A DNA stretch of 64,000 bases. Source: Saccharicrinis aurantiacus (GTDB taxonomy: Bacteria; Bacteroidota; Bacteroidia; Bacteroidales; Marinilabiliaceae). The first letter of the stretch is position 1. Each line of letters starts with the position of its first letter. The notes under the pieces are model-generated. The model saw only the letters and a list, made by a program, of their open reading frames with translations, had not been told where the DNA came from and searched no databases. Both the position numbers and the translations under genes were made by a program. The DNA is taken from positions 154,521 through 218,520 of the forward strand of contig NZ_LYBV02000017.1 of assembly GCF_001660705.2 (NCBI RefSeq). Reading direction: 5' to 3'. Shown here piece by piece: positions 8,097-17,676 of the stretch.

Positions 8097-11000
8097 TTAT
8101 TCTTTTATCTCTTTTAAAGAACGGGTATCTACTTTATAAATAATGGCATACATAATAGGTACTACTAATAATGTTACTAATGAACCCACTAAGAGTCCGT
8201 ACATAATTGAAATTGCCATTCCTTTAAACATCACATCAAATAACAATGGAATCATACCTAAAATGGTTGTTAATGAAGCCATCATTACAGGACGCATACG
8301 AGATACAGCTGAATTTACTATTGCATCGAGTTGACTGGCTCCATTTTTTAGCTGATCGTTAATTTCATCGAGTAATACAATGGCATTTTTAATCATCATA
8401 CCAATAAGGCCAAGCGTACCAATAATACCGATAAATCCGAAGGTTGCATTCATCAAATGAAAACCAATGGCAACACCTGTAATGGCCATAGGAACCACGC
8501 CCATAATAATAAGAGGCTGTTTAAAATTATTGAATATCATAATTAGAATCAGGAACATTAAACCTAATGCTAATGGCAATAAATTAAATAGATCTTCTTG
8601 AGCTTCGGTACTACTTTTATGATCACCTAACCACTCCATTGAATAACCATGCGGTAATTCAATGGCTTCAATATCCTCATGAATTTGTTCGAATAACTCA
8701 GGAGGTGTAATGCCTGGTTTAGGATCACATTGTGCTTTAATAGCCCTTTGTCCATCGTACCTTCTAATGGTTTGATTATCCCACTTTAAGTAAATAGAAT
8801 CGGTAATCTGACTCAAAGGAGTACTCGTCATTCCATTACCCCAAACAGGTACTGATGAAAGATGCTCTACATCTTCTCCAATTGGTTCTTCCATTTTAAG
8901 CATCACAGGCAAACTGCTACTTCCTTCATGAATTACTCCAATAGGCATACCATTAGATGCCATTGCCAGTGAATTAGCTACCTGACTTCTACTAATATCT
9001 AAAAGTCGTGCTTGATCTGGTGAATAAGCAGGTGTTAATACCTTGGCTTTATTTTTCCAATTATCAGTTACTCCTGTAGTATTAGGATTAGCTCGCATTA
9101 TTACTTTGGCTTCTTCGGCTAAACTACGTAGTACAGCAGGATCGGGACCTGAGAACTTTGCTTCCATTAAGTACTCACCAAATATTGGACTATACGTACG
9201 CGCTCTTGCCAAAGCTTGCGGATATTCTTTTGATAAATACTCTAATATTCGGGCAGAGGTTGTTTGAGAAGTAGGAAAATCGGTTGCATCAATAATAAAC
9301 TCACCATAATTACTATTTAAAGTATTCATTGGGCGCAACAAGCTATAGCGTGCTGGTGTTTGACCTATTGAAGTTGTTACACTCTCTATATTATCCCATG
9401 TACTGATTTCTTTTTGTATTTCATCAAGATCTTCTTCTACCTGATAAATATTACCACCCTGCGGCAACCAATATTCAATTACATATTGATTGTAATCGAG
9501 ATTTGGGAAAAACTCTTGTTTTACAAAACCGAAAGACCAAATTGACACAACAATTCCAAGTCCTGATAAGGCTGCAAAAGCAGTTTTATGCCAAAGTAAT
9601 TTTCGTATAAGACCTTTAAACCAACGGTATAAACCATTATTATATAAATCAGCTTCGTCAGAGGCTCCTGCACTTACGTTCTTTTTATAAAAGAATTTAG
9701 CCATAAATGGAGTTTGTATCATGGCAAATACCCAGCTTAAAAAGAGTGATATTGCTAATACATAAAACAACGATTTTAAGAACTCACCAGCCATACCAGG
9801 AGAAAATCCTAAGGGCATAAATGCGAGTATTGCAATAATTGTAGCTCCTAACAAAGGCATAGATGTTCTGATTGCAGTGTTGACAAAAGCTTTTTTACTT
9901 TCTACACCTTTTTTCAGATCCATTAAAATACCATCGGCCACAACAATTGAATTATCAACTAACATACCCATGGCAACAATAATTGCCGATAAGGTTACAC
10001 GTTGCAACTCAATACCCATCATTTTCATTATAATAAAAGTACCTAGTATTGTAAATACCAAGCCACTGGATATTAATAAGCCCGATCGCATTCCCATTGC
10101 GAATAGTAATACTACAATCACAATTAGTACCGACTCTATTAGGTTTACCATAAACCCTTGAATAGATTCAGCAACCCTATCGGGTTGAAAAAACACTTTA
10201 TCAATGTTTATTCCTATGGGTAAATCGGCACTTATCTCTGCTACTTTATTATCGAAAATTTCGCCAATCTCAATTACATTAACGCCCGGATCCATAGCAA
10301 TTGCTAATGACATGGCTTGTACACCATTGTGCTTAAACTTATTCATCATTGGTGTATAGAACGAACGTTCAACCTTGGCAATATCTCCCAATAAGAAAGA
10401 ACCGCCGCCTGGCACTTGAACCAAAAGATTCTCAACATCCTCTATAGACTTGTATTTTTCTCCAACACTCATTCTAACGCGGTCGGATCCAATTACAACA
10501 TCACCCGCATCAACTAAAGATGATTCATCACCTAAGGCTTGTGCAATTAGCATTGGATTAATGCCTAACTGAGCAAACTTATCGTTAGAAAAAACAACAT
10601 CGAATGTTTCCATCTGCTGTCCGTAAATCTCAATCCTTTTTATGCCATTAAGCGCTAAAAATTCGCGCTTTAAAAACTCTACATATTCGTCTAGTTCTTT
10701 ATATGAGTAGCCATCAGCGCTAATAGATACGAAGATTCCGTATACATCTCCAAAATCATCAACCACAATAGGATCGTGAGCTGAAGCGGGTAAATTACCT
10801 TTTACATCGTTAATTTTTCGGCGTAAATGATCATATAGCTGAGGCATGTCTGACGTAGGTACTGAACCATCGATATTTACCGTAATTTCAGACATTCCAT
10901 CAGAAGAACGCGACTCAATAAAATCAATATTCTCTAACTTCAGTATCGCCTTCTCCAGTAAATCTGTGACTTCTAACTCTACCTCACTAGCTGATGCGCC

Positions 11001-11156
11001 AGGATATGGCGTCATAATAACAGCTGATTTAACAGGAATTTCAGGATCTTCAAGCTTCCCTAATCCTTGGTACGAGAGAATACCTCCCATAAAAACAGCA
11101 ATCAGTAAAGCAATGATGAAGGCCTTTCTTTCTAGTATATTTTCTAAGATACTCAT
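8097..11156 (-). CDS. RND family efflux pump inner-membrane subunit, 1019 aa
   Basis: The length and layout are those of AcrB-type resistance-nodulation-division pumps: an N-terminal membrane segment, a large periplasmic porter domain, a membrane bundle, a second periplasmic domain and a final membrane bundle. The fourth-helix proton relay motif GMLVDNSIVVADG is present near residue 400, and GLIGMMIKNAIVLLDEIND in the second half is its counterpart. Early sequence LEDPEIPVKSAVIMTPYPGA is typical of the family. The start overlaps the adaptor gene stop by four bases (11153-11156), so translation is probably coupled. The substrate is not predictable. Confidence 0.95.
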   Translation of the reverse strand: MSILENILERKAFIIALLIAVFMGGILSYQGLGKLEDPEIPVKSAVIMTPYPGASASEVELEVTDLLEKAILKLENIDFIESRSSDGMSEITVNIDGSVPTSDMPQLYDHLRRKINDVKGNLPASAHDPIVVDDFGDVYGIFVSISADGYSYKELDEYVEFLKREFLALNGIKRIEIYGQQMETFDVVFSNDKFAQLGINPMLIAQALGDESSLVDAGDVVIGSDRVRMSVGEKYKSIEDVENLLVQVPGGGSFLLGDIAKVERSFYTPMMNKFKHNGVQAMSLAIAMDPGVNVIEIGEIFDNKVAEISADLPIGINIDKVFFQPDRVAESIQGFMVNLIESVLIVIVVLLFAMGMRSGLLISSGLVFTILGTFIIMKMMGIELQRVTLSAIIVAMGMLVDNSIVVADGILMDLKKGVESKKAFVNTAIRTSMPLLGATIIAILAFMPLGFSPGMAGEFLKSLFYVLAISLFLSWVFAMIQTPFMAKFFYKKNVSAGASDEADLYNNGLYRWFKGLIRKLLWHKTAFAALSGLGIVVSIWSFGFVKQEFFPNLDYNQYVIEYWLPQGGNIYQVEEDLDEIQKEISTWDNIESVTTSIGQTPARYSLLRPMNTLNSNYGEFIIDATDFPTSQTTSARILEYLSKEYPQALARARTYSPIFGEYLMEAKFSGPDPAVLRSLAEEAKVIMRANPNTTGVTDNWKNKAKVLTPAYSPDQARLLDISRSQVANSLAMASNGMPIGVIHEGSSSLPVMLKMEEPIGEDVEHLSSVPVWGNGMTSTPLSQITDSIYLKWDNQTIRRYDGQRAIKAQCDPKPGITPPELFEQIHEDIEAIELPHGYSMEWLGDHKSSTEAQEDLFNLLPLALGLMFLILIMIFNNFKQPLIIMGVVPMAITGVAIGFHLMNATFGFIGIIGTLGLIGMMIKNAIVLLDEINDQLKNGASQLDAIVNSAVSRMRPVMMASLTTILGMIPLLFDVMFKGMAISIMYGLLVGSLVTLLVVPIMYAIIYKVDTRSLKEIKE

Positions 11157-12223
11157 AGTAAACCTCCTACGTTTGATGCTGATTTGTTAGGTAATATTTT
11201 TACTTCCTGGTTTTCTTGTAATGAGTATACACCTGCTGTTACAACTACATCATTAATAGTAACTCCCTCTTTAATTGTTACAAAACCAGCTCCTACTAAA
11301 TCGCCAACAACAACCTCTTTTTTAGCCACCTTCATGTTTACTTTATTCACACTCCACACATAGCTTTTTGTTCCTTCTGCAAAAATTGCTTCAATTGGAA
11401 CAGATATGCCATTGCTTGATTTAGGAAAAAAGTTAACACTAACCTTAGCAACCATACCCGATTTAACAAGTGTTCCATCAATATCGTTAAGAATTAATCG
11501 AACCTCGAACATTCTATCAGGACCACTTTTTTTACTGATCGATTTTACCGATGCTGGAACATTAAATCTGTTGGCATTTTTTATATCGCAAGTAATATTC
11601 TCTAGTTTCTCAACTTCGTTAATCTGGTTTTCAGGAATACTAATGATTACTTCTAATTTACTTACATCAATTAGCTTAACTATTGGCTGACCAGGAGCAA
11701 CCGTTTCGAAATTTTCGATTAGTTTTTCACTAATATATCCAGAAAATGGTGCTCTTAAATCGGTATCAGATAAGGCATTCTCAGCCGCTTCTAACTGACT
11801 TTTCGCCATTAAATAACCCGACTTTACTTTATCTAAAGTATTTGCAGGTAATTTATCCTGATTATATAATTTTTGATAGCGATCATATTCAGCTTCAATT
11901 TGCTCAAATTGCGCCTTGGCAGTTTGCACATTAATTTTATAATCGCGCTTATCTATTGATGCTATTGTTTGTCCTCTCTCAACATATTCACCATCATCAA
12001 CTAATAATTGAGTAACAGGTCCTCCTACCTTAAAAGGCAGCGCTACTTCTCTGTTTTCACTTACTACACCATTATAAACAATGGTTTTGTTACCCGAGCT
12101 TGGTAATACTTTATACGATTTTACGTAACGTGCTTTCTTTACCTTTGCGTCATTTGTATTAGAGCAGGCAGAAAAACCAAGTACCAGTATTGCTTGTACT
12201 GCAATAAAAAATATTTGCTTCAT
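11153..12223 (-). CDS. RND periplasmic adaptor (membrane fusion) lipoprotein, 356 aa
   Basis: The N-terminus MKQIFFIAVQAILVLGFSAC is a lipoprotein signal with a lipobox ending at Cys20, so the protein is anchored in a membrane on the periplasmic side. A split lipoyl/barrel-sandwich domain is visible (VGGPVTQLLVDDGEYVERGQ and LRAPFSGYISEKLIE) around a helical hairpin (about residues 100-150), followed by beta-barrel and membrane-proximal domains. It is the first gene of the five-gene operon (adaptor, pump, outer membrane protein, kinase, regulator) and connects pump and channel. Confidence 0.94.
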   Translation of the reverse strand: MKQIFFIAVQAILVLGFSACSNTNDAKVKKARYVKSYKVLPSSGNKTIVYNGVVSENREVALPFKVGGPVTQLLVDDGEYVERGQTIASIDKRDYKINVQTAKAQFEQIEAEYDRYQKLYNQDKLPANTLDKVKSGYLMAKSQLEAAENALSDTDLRAPFSGYISEKLIENFETVAPGQPIVKLIDVSKLEVIISIPENQINEVEKLENITCDIKNANRFNVPASVKSISKKSGPDRMFEVRLILNDIDGTLVKSGMVAKVSVNFFPKSSNGISVPIEAIFAEGTKSYVWSVNKVNMKVAKKEVVVGDLVGAGFVTIKEGVTINDVVVTAGVYSLQENQEVKILPNKSASNVGGLL

Positions 12224-12438
12224 TTTAAAATTTATTAGGTCTTCTAATTAATATTTCTGAAACAAAAGTATAACAAGCCAATTTTTACAAACCCATTAGT
12301 TTATCGAAGTGTATTAATATAAAGCTGAAGTGAATATTTGAAGATTAGAATGAATTTTGCCTCTCCTTTTACAACTAATCTAAAATTTCTTTAATTTGCC
12401 TTACTTTAAACTAACTATTGAAATTAAACTTGAGAATA

Positions 12439-12966
12439 ATGACAAAAAAGAAGTTCCTAATTGAATTGGCAATTGTAGTGTTAGGTGTAAGCATTGCTTT
12501 TTCTTTAGATAGCATAAAAGATAGCTATAAGTTAAATAAGCAAAAGAGAATTGCCATACAAAACATTACGCAAGAGCTTAACAATAATAATGAATCACTT
12601 CGACAATTAATAAGTAAACAAGATTCGATGCTATCGAACTTTAATGATACTGCTGATATTGTAAATTCAACTTTTACCTTTCATACACTTAGTATTAGAA
12701 CGGGAGTATACCGAAGCATTGAAAGTACTGGCTTGTTAGGAGAGTTAAATTCGGAAGAACTTATTGATATTCTTAATATTTATGAAGGTTATAGTACCAT
12801 AGTAGAATTAGAGAAATACCTGATGCAAGAAGTTTATACTTTAAGTAAATCTGATAGTCCTGAGAAGAACCTTAAAAATGCCTTTTTTTGGGTTGAACAG
12901 CTCAATAATAATGAAAAAGTGCTTTTAGAAGGATGTGAAAGATTAATAACAAAGCTAGAAAATTAA
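12439..12966 (+). CDS. Membrane-anchored coiled-coil-like protein of unknown function, 175 aa
   Basis: I start at ATG 12439 (MTKKKFLIELAIVVLGVSIAFSLDSIK); a TTG 21 bases upstream is a weaker alternative. One hydrophobic segment (residues 7-24) anchors the protein; it is followed by a charged, mostly helical domain rich in Asn, Leu and Glu (NITQELNNNNESLRQLISKQ) that may form coiled coils. The architecture resembles small Bacteroidota proteins with an N-terminal anchor and helical tail, but I do not recognise a named family. It diverges from the efflux operon, and the repeat-rich gene-poor segment lies downstream. Confidence 0.7.
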   Translation: MTKKKFLIELAIVVLGVSIAFSLDSIKDSYKLNKQKRIAIQNITQELNNNNESLRQLISKQDSMLSNFNDTADIVNSTFTFHTLSIRTGVYRSIESTGLLGELNSEELIDILNIYEGYSTIVELEKYLMQEVYTLSKSDSPEKNLKNAFFWVEQLNNNEKVLLEGCERLITKLEN

Positions 12967-13011
12967 ATTCGCTAGGGATACTTTATTTGGATAGGTTATT
13001 TTTTTAACTGA

Positions 13012-13031
13012 ATTATTGAATGATGGATAAG
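13012..13031 (+). repeat. 20-bp direct repeat, left copy
   Basis: ATTATTGAATGATGGATAAG occurs here and again, identically, at 13524-13543, 512 bp apart start to start. The two copies bracket both palindrome arrays. They may be the ends of an inserted or duplicated segment, or recombination sites. Confidence 0.85.
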
Positions 13032-13205
13032 AAATTGAATTATTTAAGATCTCGGTAATGAGTGAAACAGTTCTATAGCCATAGCTACATTGATGTTTTT
13101 GCAAAGAAGTGATACGCAACAAGAAAGCAGGAAGCCTTGATGGTATGCAAGTTTAAGAACTAAAACTGCATCATGAGTTGCACCGCAAAAAATTAGTAGA
13201 GGGTT

Positions 13206-13310
13206 TGTGGAAAATTCAACAGCCCCGTGTGAGTTTTTCCACAGCCTCGTGTGAATATTTCCACACGGGGCTGTGCATTTTTCAACAGGCCCCGTGTGGA
13301 AATTTACACA
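13206..13310. repeat. Palindrome array A: five 16-bp units at 22-23 bp spacing
   Basis: Units start at 13206 (TGTGGAAAATTCAACA), 13228 (TGTGAGTTTTTCCACA), 13250 (TGTGAATATTTCCACA), 13272 (TGTGCATTTTTCAACA) and 13295 (TGTGGAAATTTACACA). Each is an imperfect palindrome with consensus TGTGNANWTTTCNACA. They are separated by six or seven bases: GCCCCG, GCCTCG, CGGGGC and GGCCCCG. The third spacer is the reverse complement of the first, so 13241-13254 and 13262-13275 pair over 14 bp with one wobble. The period is 22, 22, 22 and 23 bp, about two helical turns. No function is known to me. Confidence 0.85.
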
Positions 13311-13378
13311 GACTTAATTTTTAAGTAAAATACCCTGTAAAATATACTAAGCATACAGATAATTAATAGGTATTACTT

Positions 13379-13506
13379 GCGTGAAATCTCACGCAGCCCT
13401 TACGTGAATTATTACGCAAGGGCTGCGTGAGATTTCACGCCAAGTGACGTACAATCCTACGTCGAGTGGCGTACAATCCTACGCCGAGTGGCATGTAGTT
13501 TCACGT
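13379..13506. repeat. Palindrome array B: six 16-bp units at 22-23 bp spacing
   Basis: Units start at 13379 (GCGTGAAATCTCACGC), 13402 (ACGTGAATTATTACGC), 13425 (GCGTGAGATTTCACGC), 13447 (ACGTACAATCCTACGT), 13469 (GCGTACAATCCTACGC) and 13491 (GCATGTAGTTTCACGT). Spacers are AGCCCTT, AAGGGCT, CAAGTG, CGAGTG and CGAGTG. The first two spacers are exact reverse complements, so 13379-13401 and 13418-13440 form a perfect 23-bp inverted repeat whose arms each contain a palindrome. Units four and five differ only at paired end positions (A/T to G/C), preserving the hairpin. The organisation matches array A although the sequence differs. Confidence 0.88.
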
Positions 13507-13523
13507 AAAATTAAACCAAATGG

Positions 13524-13543
13524 ATTATTGAATGATGGATAAG
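13524..13543 (+). repeat. 20-bp direct repeat, right copy
   Basis: This copy is identical over 20 bases to 13012-13031. The match can be extended by three bases upstream with one mismatch and stops sharply downstream. It lies 17 bases after the last unit of palindrome array B. Confidence 0.85.
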
Positions 13544-13715
13544 CGTGTAGCTATAAAAGCTAAAGTACATCTGAAAATTATACAATAAACACGAATCCTA
13601 AAATCCAAAAAAGAACTTTAAAACCCGATTAAAATACTTGGGTGGTATCAAAAACGGGTTATAGTTCAAATGCGAATAATCGCTGGGTCTTGCTGACTGC
13701 TCATATTCCTATTTA

Positions 13716-14147
13716 TTAGCGGTAGGTTTTATTAAGTTTATTTAAATCATTTCTCAAATCACTATCAGTGTCAATAGGTACAAATTTAGTTTTTGGTACA
13801 TCCAACTTCTCACTATTACCATTGTCGTTAATAATAATCACTGTGCTATACATGTCTTTGTCTATTTTCAGATTTGCTTTCAGATAAGCATTAAACTCCC
13901 CTTGAATAGCGAACCATTCTGAATTTATTTTAACGTAATTATCTTTTCTTCCCAAAACTACTTCACTGATTTCACCGTGAATTTCAAATTCGTAAAATTC
14001 TGAGTTAAGTTTATTCGAATTAGCAAAAAGAGCAATGAGTATAACTACAAGGAAAATTATTGCAAAACCGCCCATATATTTTGCAAAACTTCGAAATGGC
14101 CATATTTTGTTTGCTTCTTTAAATAAGCTGTCAATGTTCATGTCCAT
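13716..14147 (-). CDS. Single-pass membrane protein of unknown function, 143 aa
   Basis: The product (starts MDMNIDSLFKEANKIWPFRS) has one strong membrane segment (about residues 26-43, GGFAIIFLVVILIALFANS) and a C-terminal domain of about 95 residues with alternating beta-like stretches (FEIHGEISEVVLGRKDNYVK). No catalytic motif or named family is recognised. It is the third element of a minus-strand set with the DUF3267 gene, from which it is separated by a 159-base spacer with inverted repeats. Two start methionines (M1 and M3) are possible. Confidence 0.65.
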   Translation of the reverse strand: MDMNIDSLFKEANKIWPFRSFAKYMGGFAIIFLVVILIALFANSNKLNSEFYEFEIHGEISEVVLGRKDNYVKINSEWFAIQGEFNAYLKANLKIDKDMYSTVIIINDNGNSEKLDVPKTKFVPIDTDSDLRNDLNKLNKTYR

Positions 14148-14306
14148 AATACTCTTTTAACTAATATTTTATCTATTAAATGTGCACTTAACTTACCGCC
14201 ACCACTTATAAGTTTAGTGCGGGTTTCAACGCTCTTTCCTTTCAAGTTACCACTATCGTTGTTTAGTTTAATTTCGGTTAAATTACCCACTTCGCCCGCA
14301 TTACGT
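14148..14306. repeat. Spacer with imperfect inverted repeats, possibly recombination-site-like
   Basis: This 159-base spacer contains an imperfect hairpin at 14184-14220 (arms GCACTTAACTT and AAGTTTAGTGC, 10 of 11 paired) and a second pairing of TGCGGG/CCCGCA type between about 14216 and 14301. On the minus strand it has CAACACACAACAAATTATAA followed by an ATGCGGG block. I have an impression that similar blocks separate gene cassettes in some Bacteroidota, but no integrase or full attC core could be verified. The short open frame across it is judged spurious. Confidence 0.35.
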
Positions 14307-14915
14307 TTATAATTTGTTGTGTGTTGCCTTTTGTTCAAACTTTCTATAAATATAGCATCCGACTTCTGATGGGTGGTCTTGAACCAAATCCGTGCTATTT
14401 TCCTTTCTAATTAAGTTAATCATTAATAAATCGCCTCCAGCAGCCAAAGTGAAAAACATTCCAAATATTAAAACTCCAAAATTTCCAATCAGAATTGCAA
14501 TCACTGAAGGTATAATCCCCATAATAATTGCTGGTGCTATTGCTCCCTTAATATATTGTCTTACATTTAATGCTTCCTTACAATGACAATATGGTGTTAG
14601 CATTTTCCACAACACTCCAAATTTTATTGACTTAAATCCATTCTTTGCATATTTCGCCCAAACAATTCCATGTATTAATTCATGCAATACTATCCCGAAT
14701 AGCATAATACCAAAAAACATCAAAATCCCTAAACCAAACACCTGTAGTCCTGCATTATCCAGATATTCTTTAATACTTATTTGAGGTTCCCACAAGAAAT
14801 AATATGGCAAACCAAATATTAACCCAATTGGGAGTATAATCAAAATTCCAAATATGTTAGCCCAAGCTAAACTAATAGTCAATTTCTCTTTTTTATAATC
14901 TTTTAATTCTTGCAT
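14307..14915 (-). CDS. DUF3267 family membrane protein (putative zinc metallopeptidase fold), 202 aa
   Basis: The protein has four or five membrane segments (about 17-40, 57-78, 122-145, 145-165). HELIHG at residues 78-83 lies at the end of the second segment, with later LTPYCHCKEALNV and GAIAPAII. This HExxH inside a membrane helix plus a later proline-glycine region is the DUF3267 pattern, thought to be related to M50 site-2-type proteases; proteolytic activity is unproven. It is probably transcribed alone or with the downstream 143-aa gene. Upstream is a 305-bp non-coding stretch. Confidence 0.85.
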   Translation of the reverse strand: MQELKDYKKEKLTISLAWANIFGILIILPIGLIFGLPYYFLWEPQISIKEYLDNAGLQVFGLGILMFFGIMLFGIVLHELIHGIVWAKYAKNGFKSIKFGVLWKMLTPYCHCKEALNVRQYIKGAIAPAIIMGIIPSVIAILIGNFGVLIFGMFFTLAAGGDLLMINLIRKENSTDLVQDHPSEVGCYIYRKFEQKATHNKL

Positions 14916-15220
14916 ATGTTAGTCTTTTTTAGGTTACACACAACTAAGATGTATCCCGTCAAATATGTCAATTCATCCCTATCGTGTTTATTTTTAATTC
15001 TCCACGAAAATAAAAAAAATAGTTTATGTTTAATATTTACTCCAAAGTTTAAACTTTTATTTCTAAGCTAAAGCTATTGTATTTATTATGGCTCCTAAAC
15101 AATCATTCGCGTCTATCAAAGCCTCACGTTTGATTTATAAAGAAATGAAGAAGCCTCCGCAATACATTAGAAATACTAATATAAAGCGGAGGCTTTGTGC
15201 TATAAACTATTTCGTTTCTG
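14916..15220. other. Intergenic stretch, 305 bp
   Basis: AT-rich DNA between the start of the DUF3267 gene and the end of the GH97 gene. It contains the DUF3267 promoter (not located) and the GH97 terminator hairpin at 15151-15195. A 62-codon frame across the hairpin is not credible as a gene. Confidence 0.65.
15151..15195 (-). terminator. Terminator hairpin of the GH97 gene
   Basis: AAGCCTCCGC and GCGGAGGCTT form a perfect 10-bp stem whose loop holds a second small stem (ATTAG-aaata-CTAAT). It starts 26 bases beyond the GH97 stop. The minus-strand T-run is only moderate (CTTCATTTCTTT). Confidence 0.7.

Positions 15221-17676
<2,456 letters not shown>

Larger units (their letters stand above)
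12967..13715. other. Gene-poor 749-bp segment with palindrome arrays and direct repeats
   Basis: No convincing coding region was found in any frame. The segment contains a 20-bp exact direct repeat (13012-13031 and 13524-13543) and, between the copies, two arrays of short palindromes (13206-13310 and 13379-13506). The stretch 13032-13205 is featureless or decayed. 13544-13715 contains only a weak AACCCG/CGGGTT inverted repeat. Confidence 0.75.

Noticed and set aside
13206..13506. Palindrome arrays as a CRISPR array
   Set aside because: The repeated 16-mers are not identical, the spacers are only six or seven bases and some repeat each other, and no cas gene is present.
14138..14338. 66-codon minus-strand frame between the DUF3267 and 143-aa genes
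   Set aside because: It overlaps both real genes and covers an inverted-repeat spacer; its composition reflects the repeat structure.
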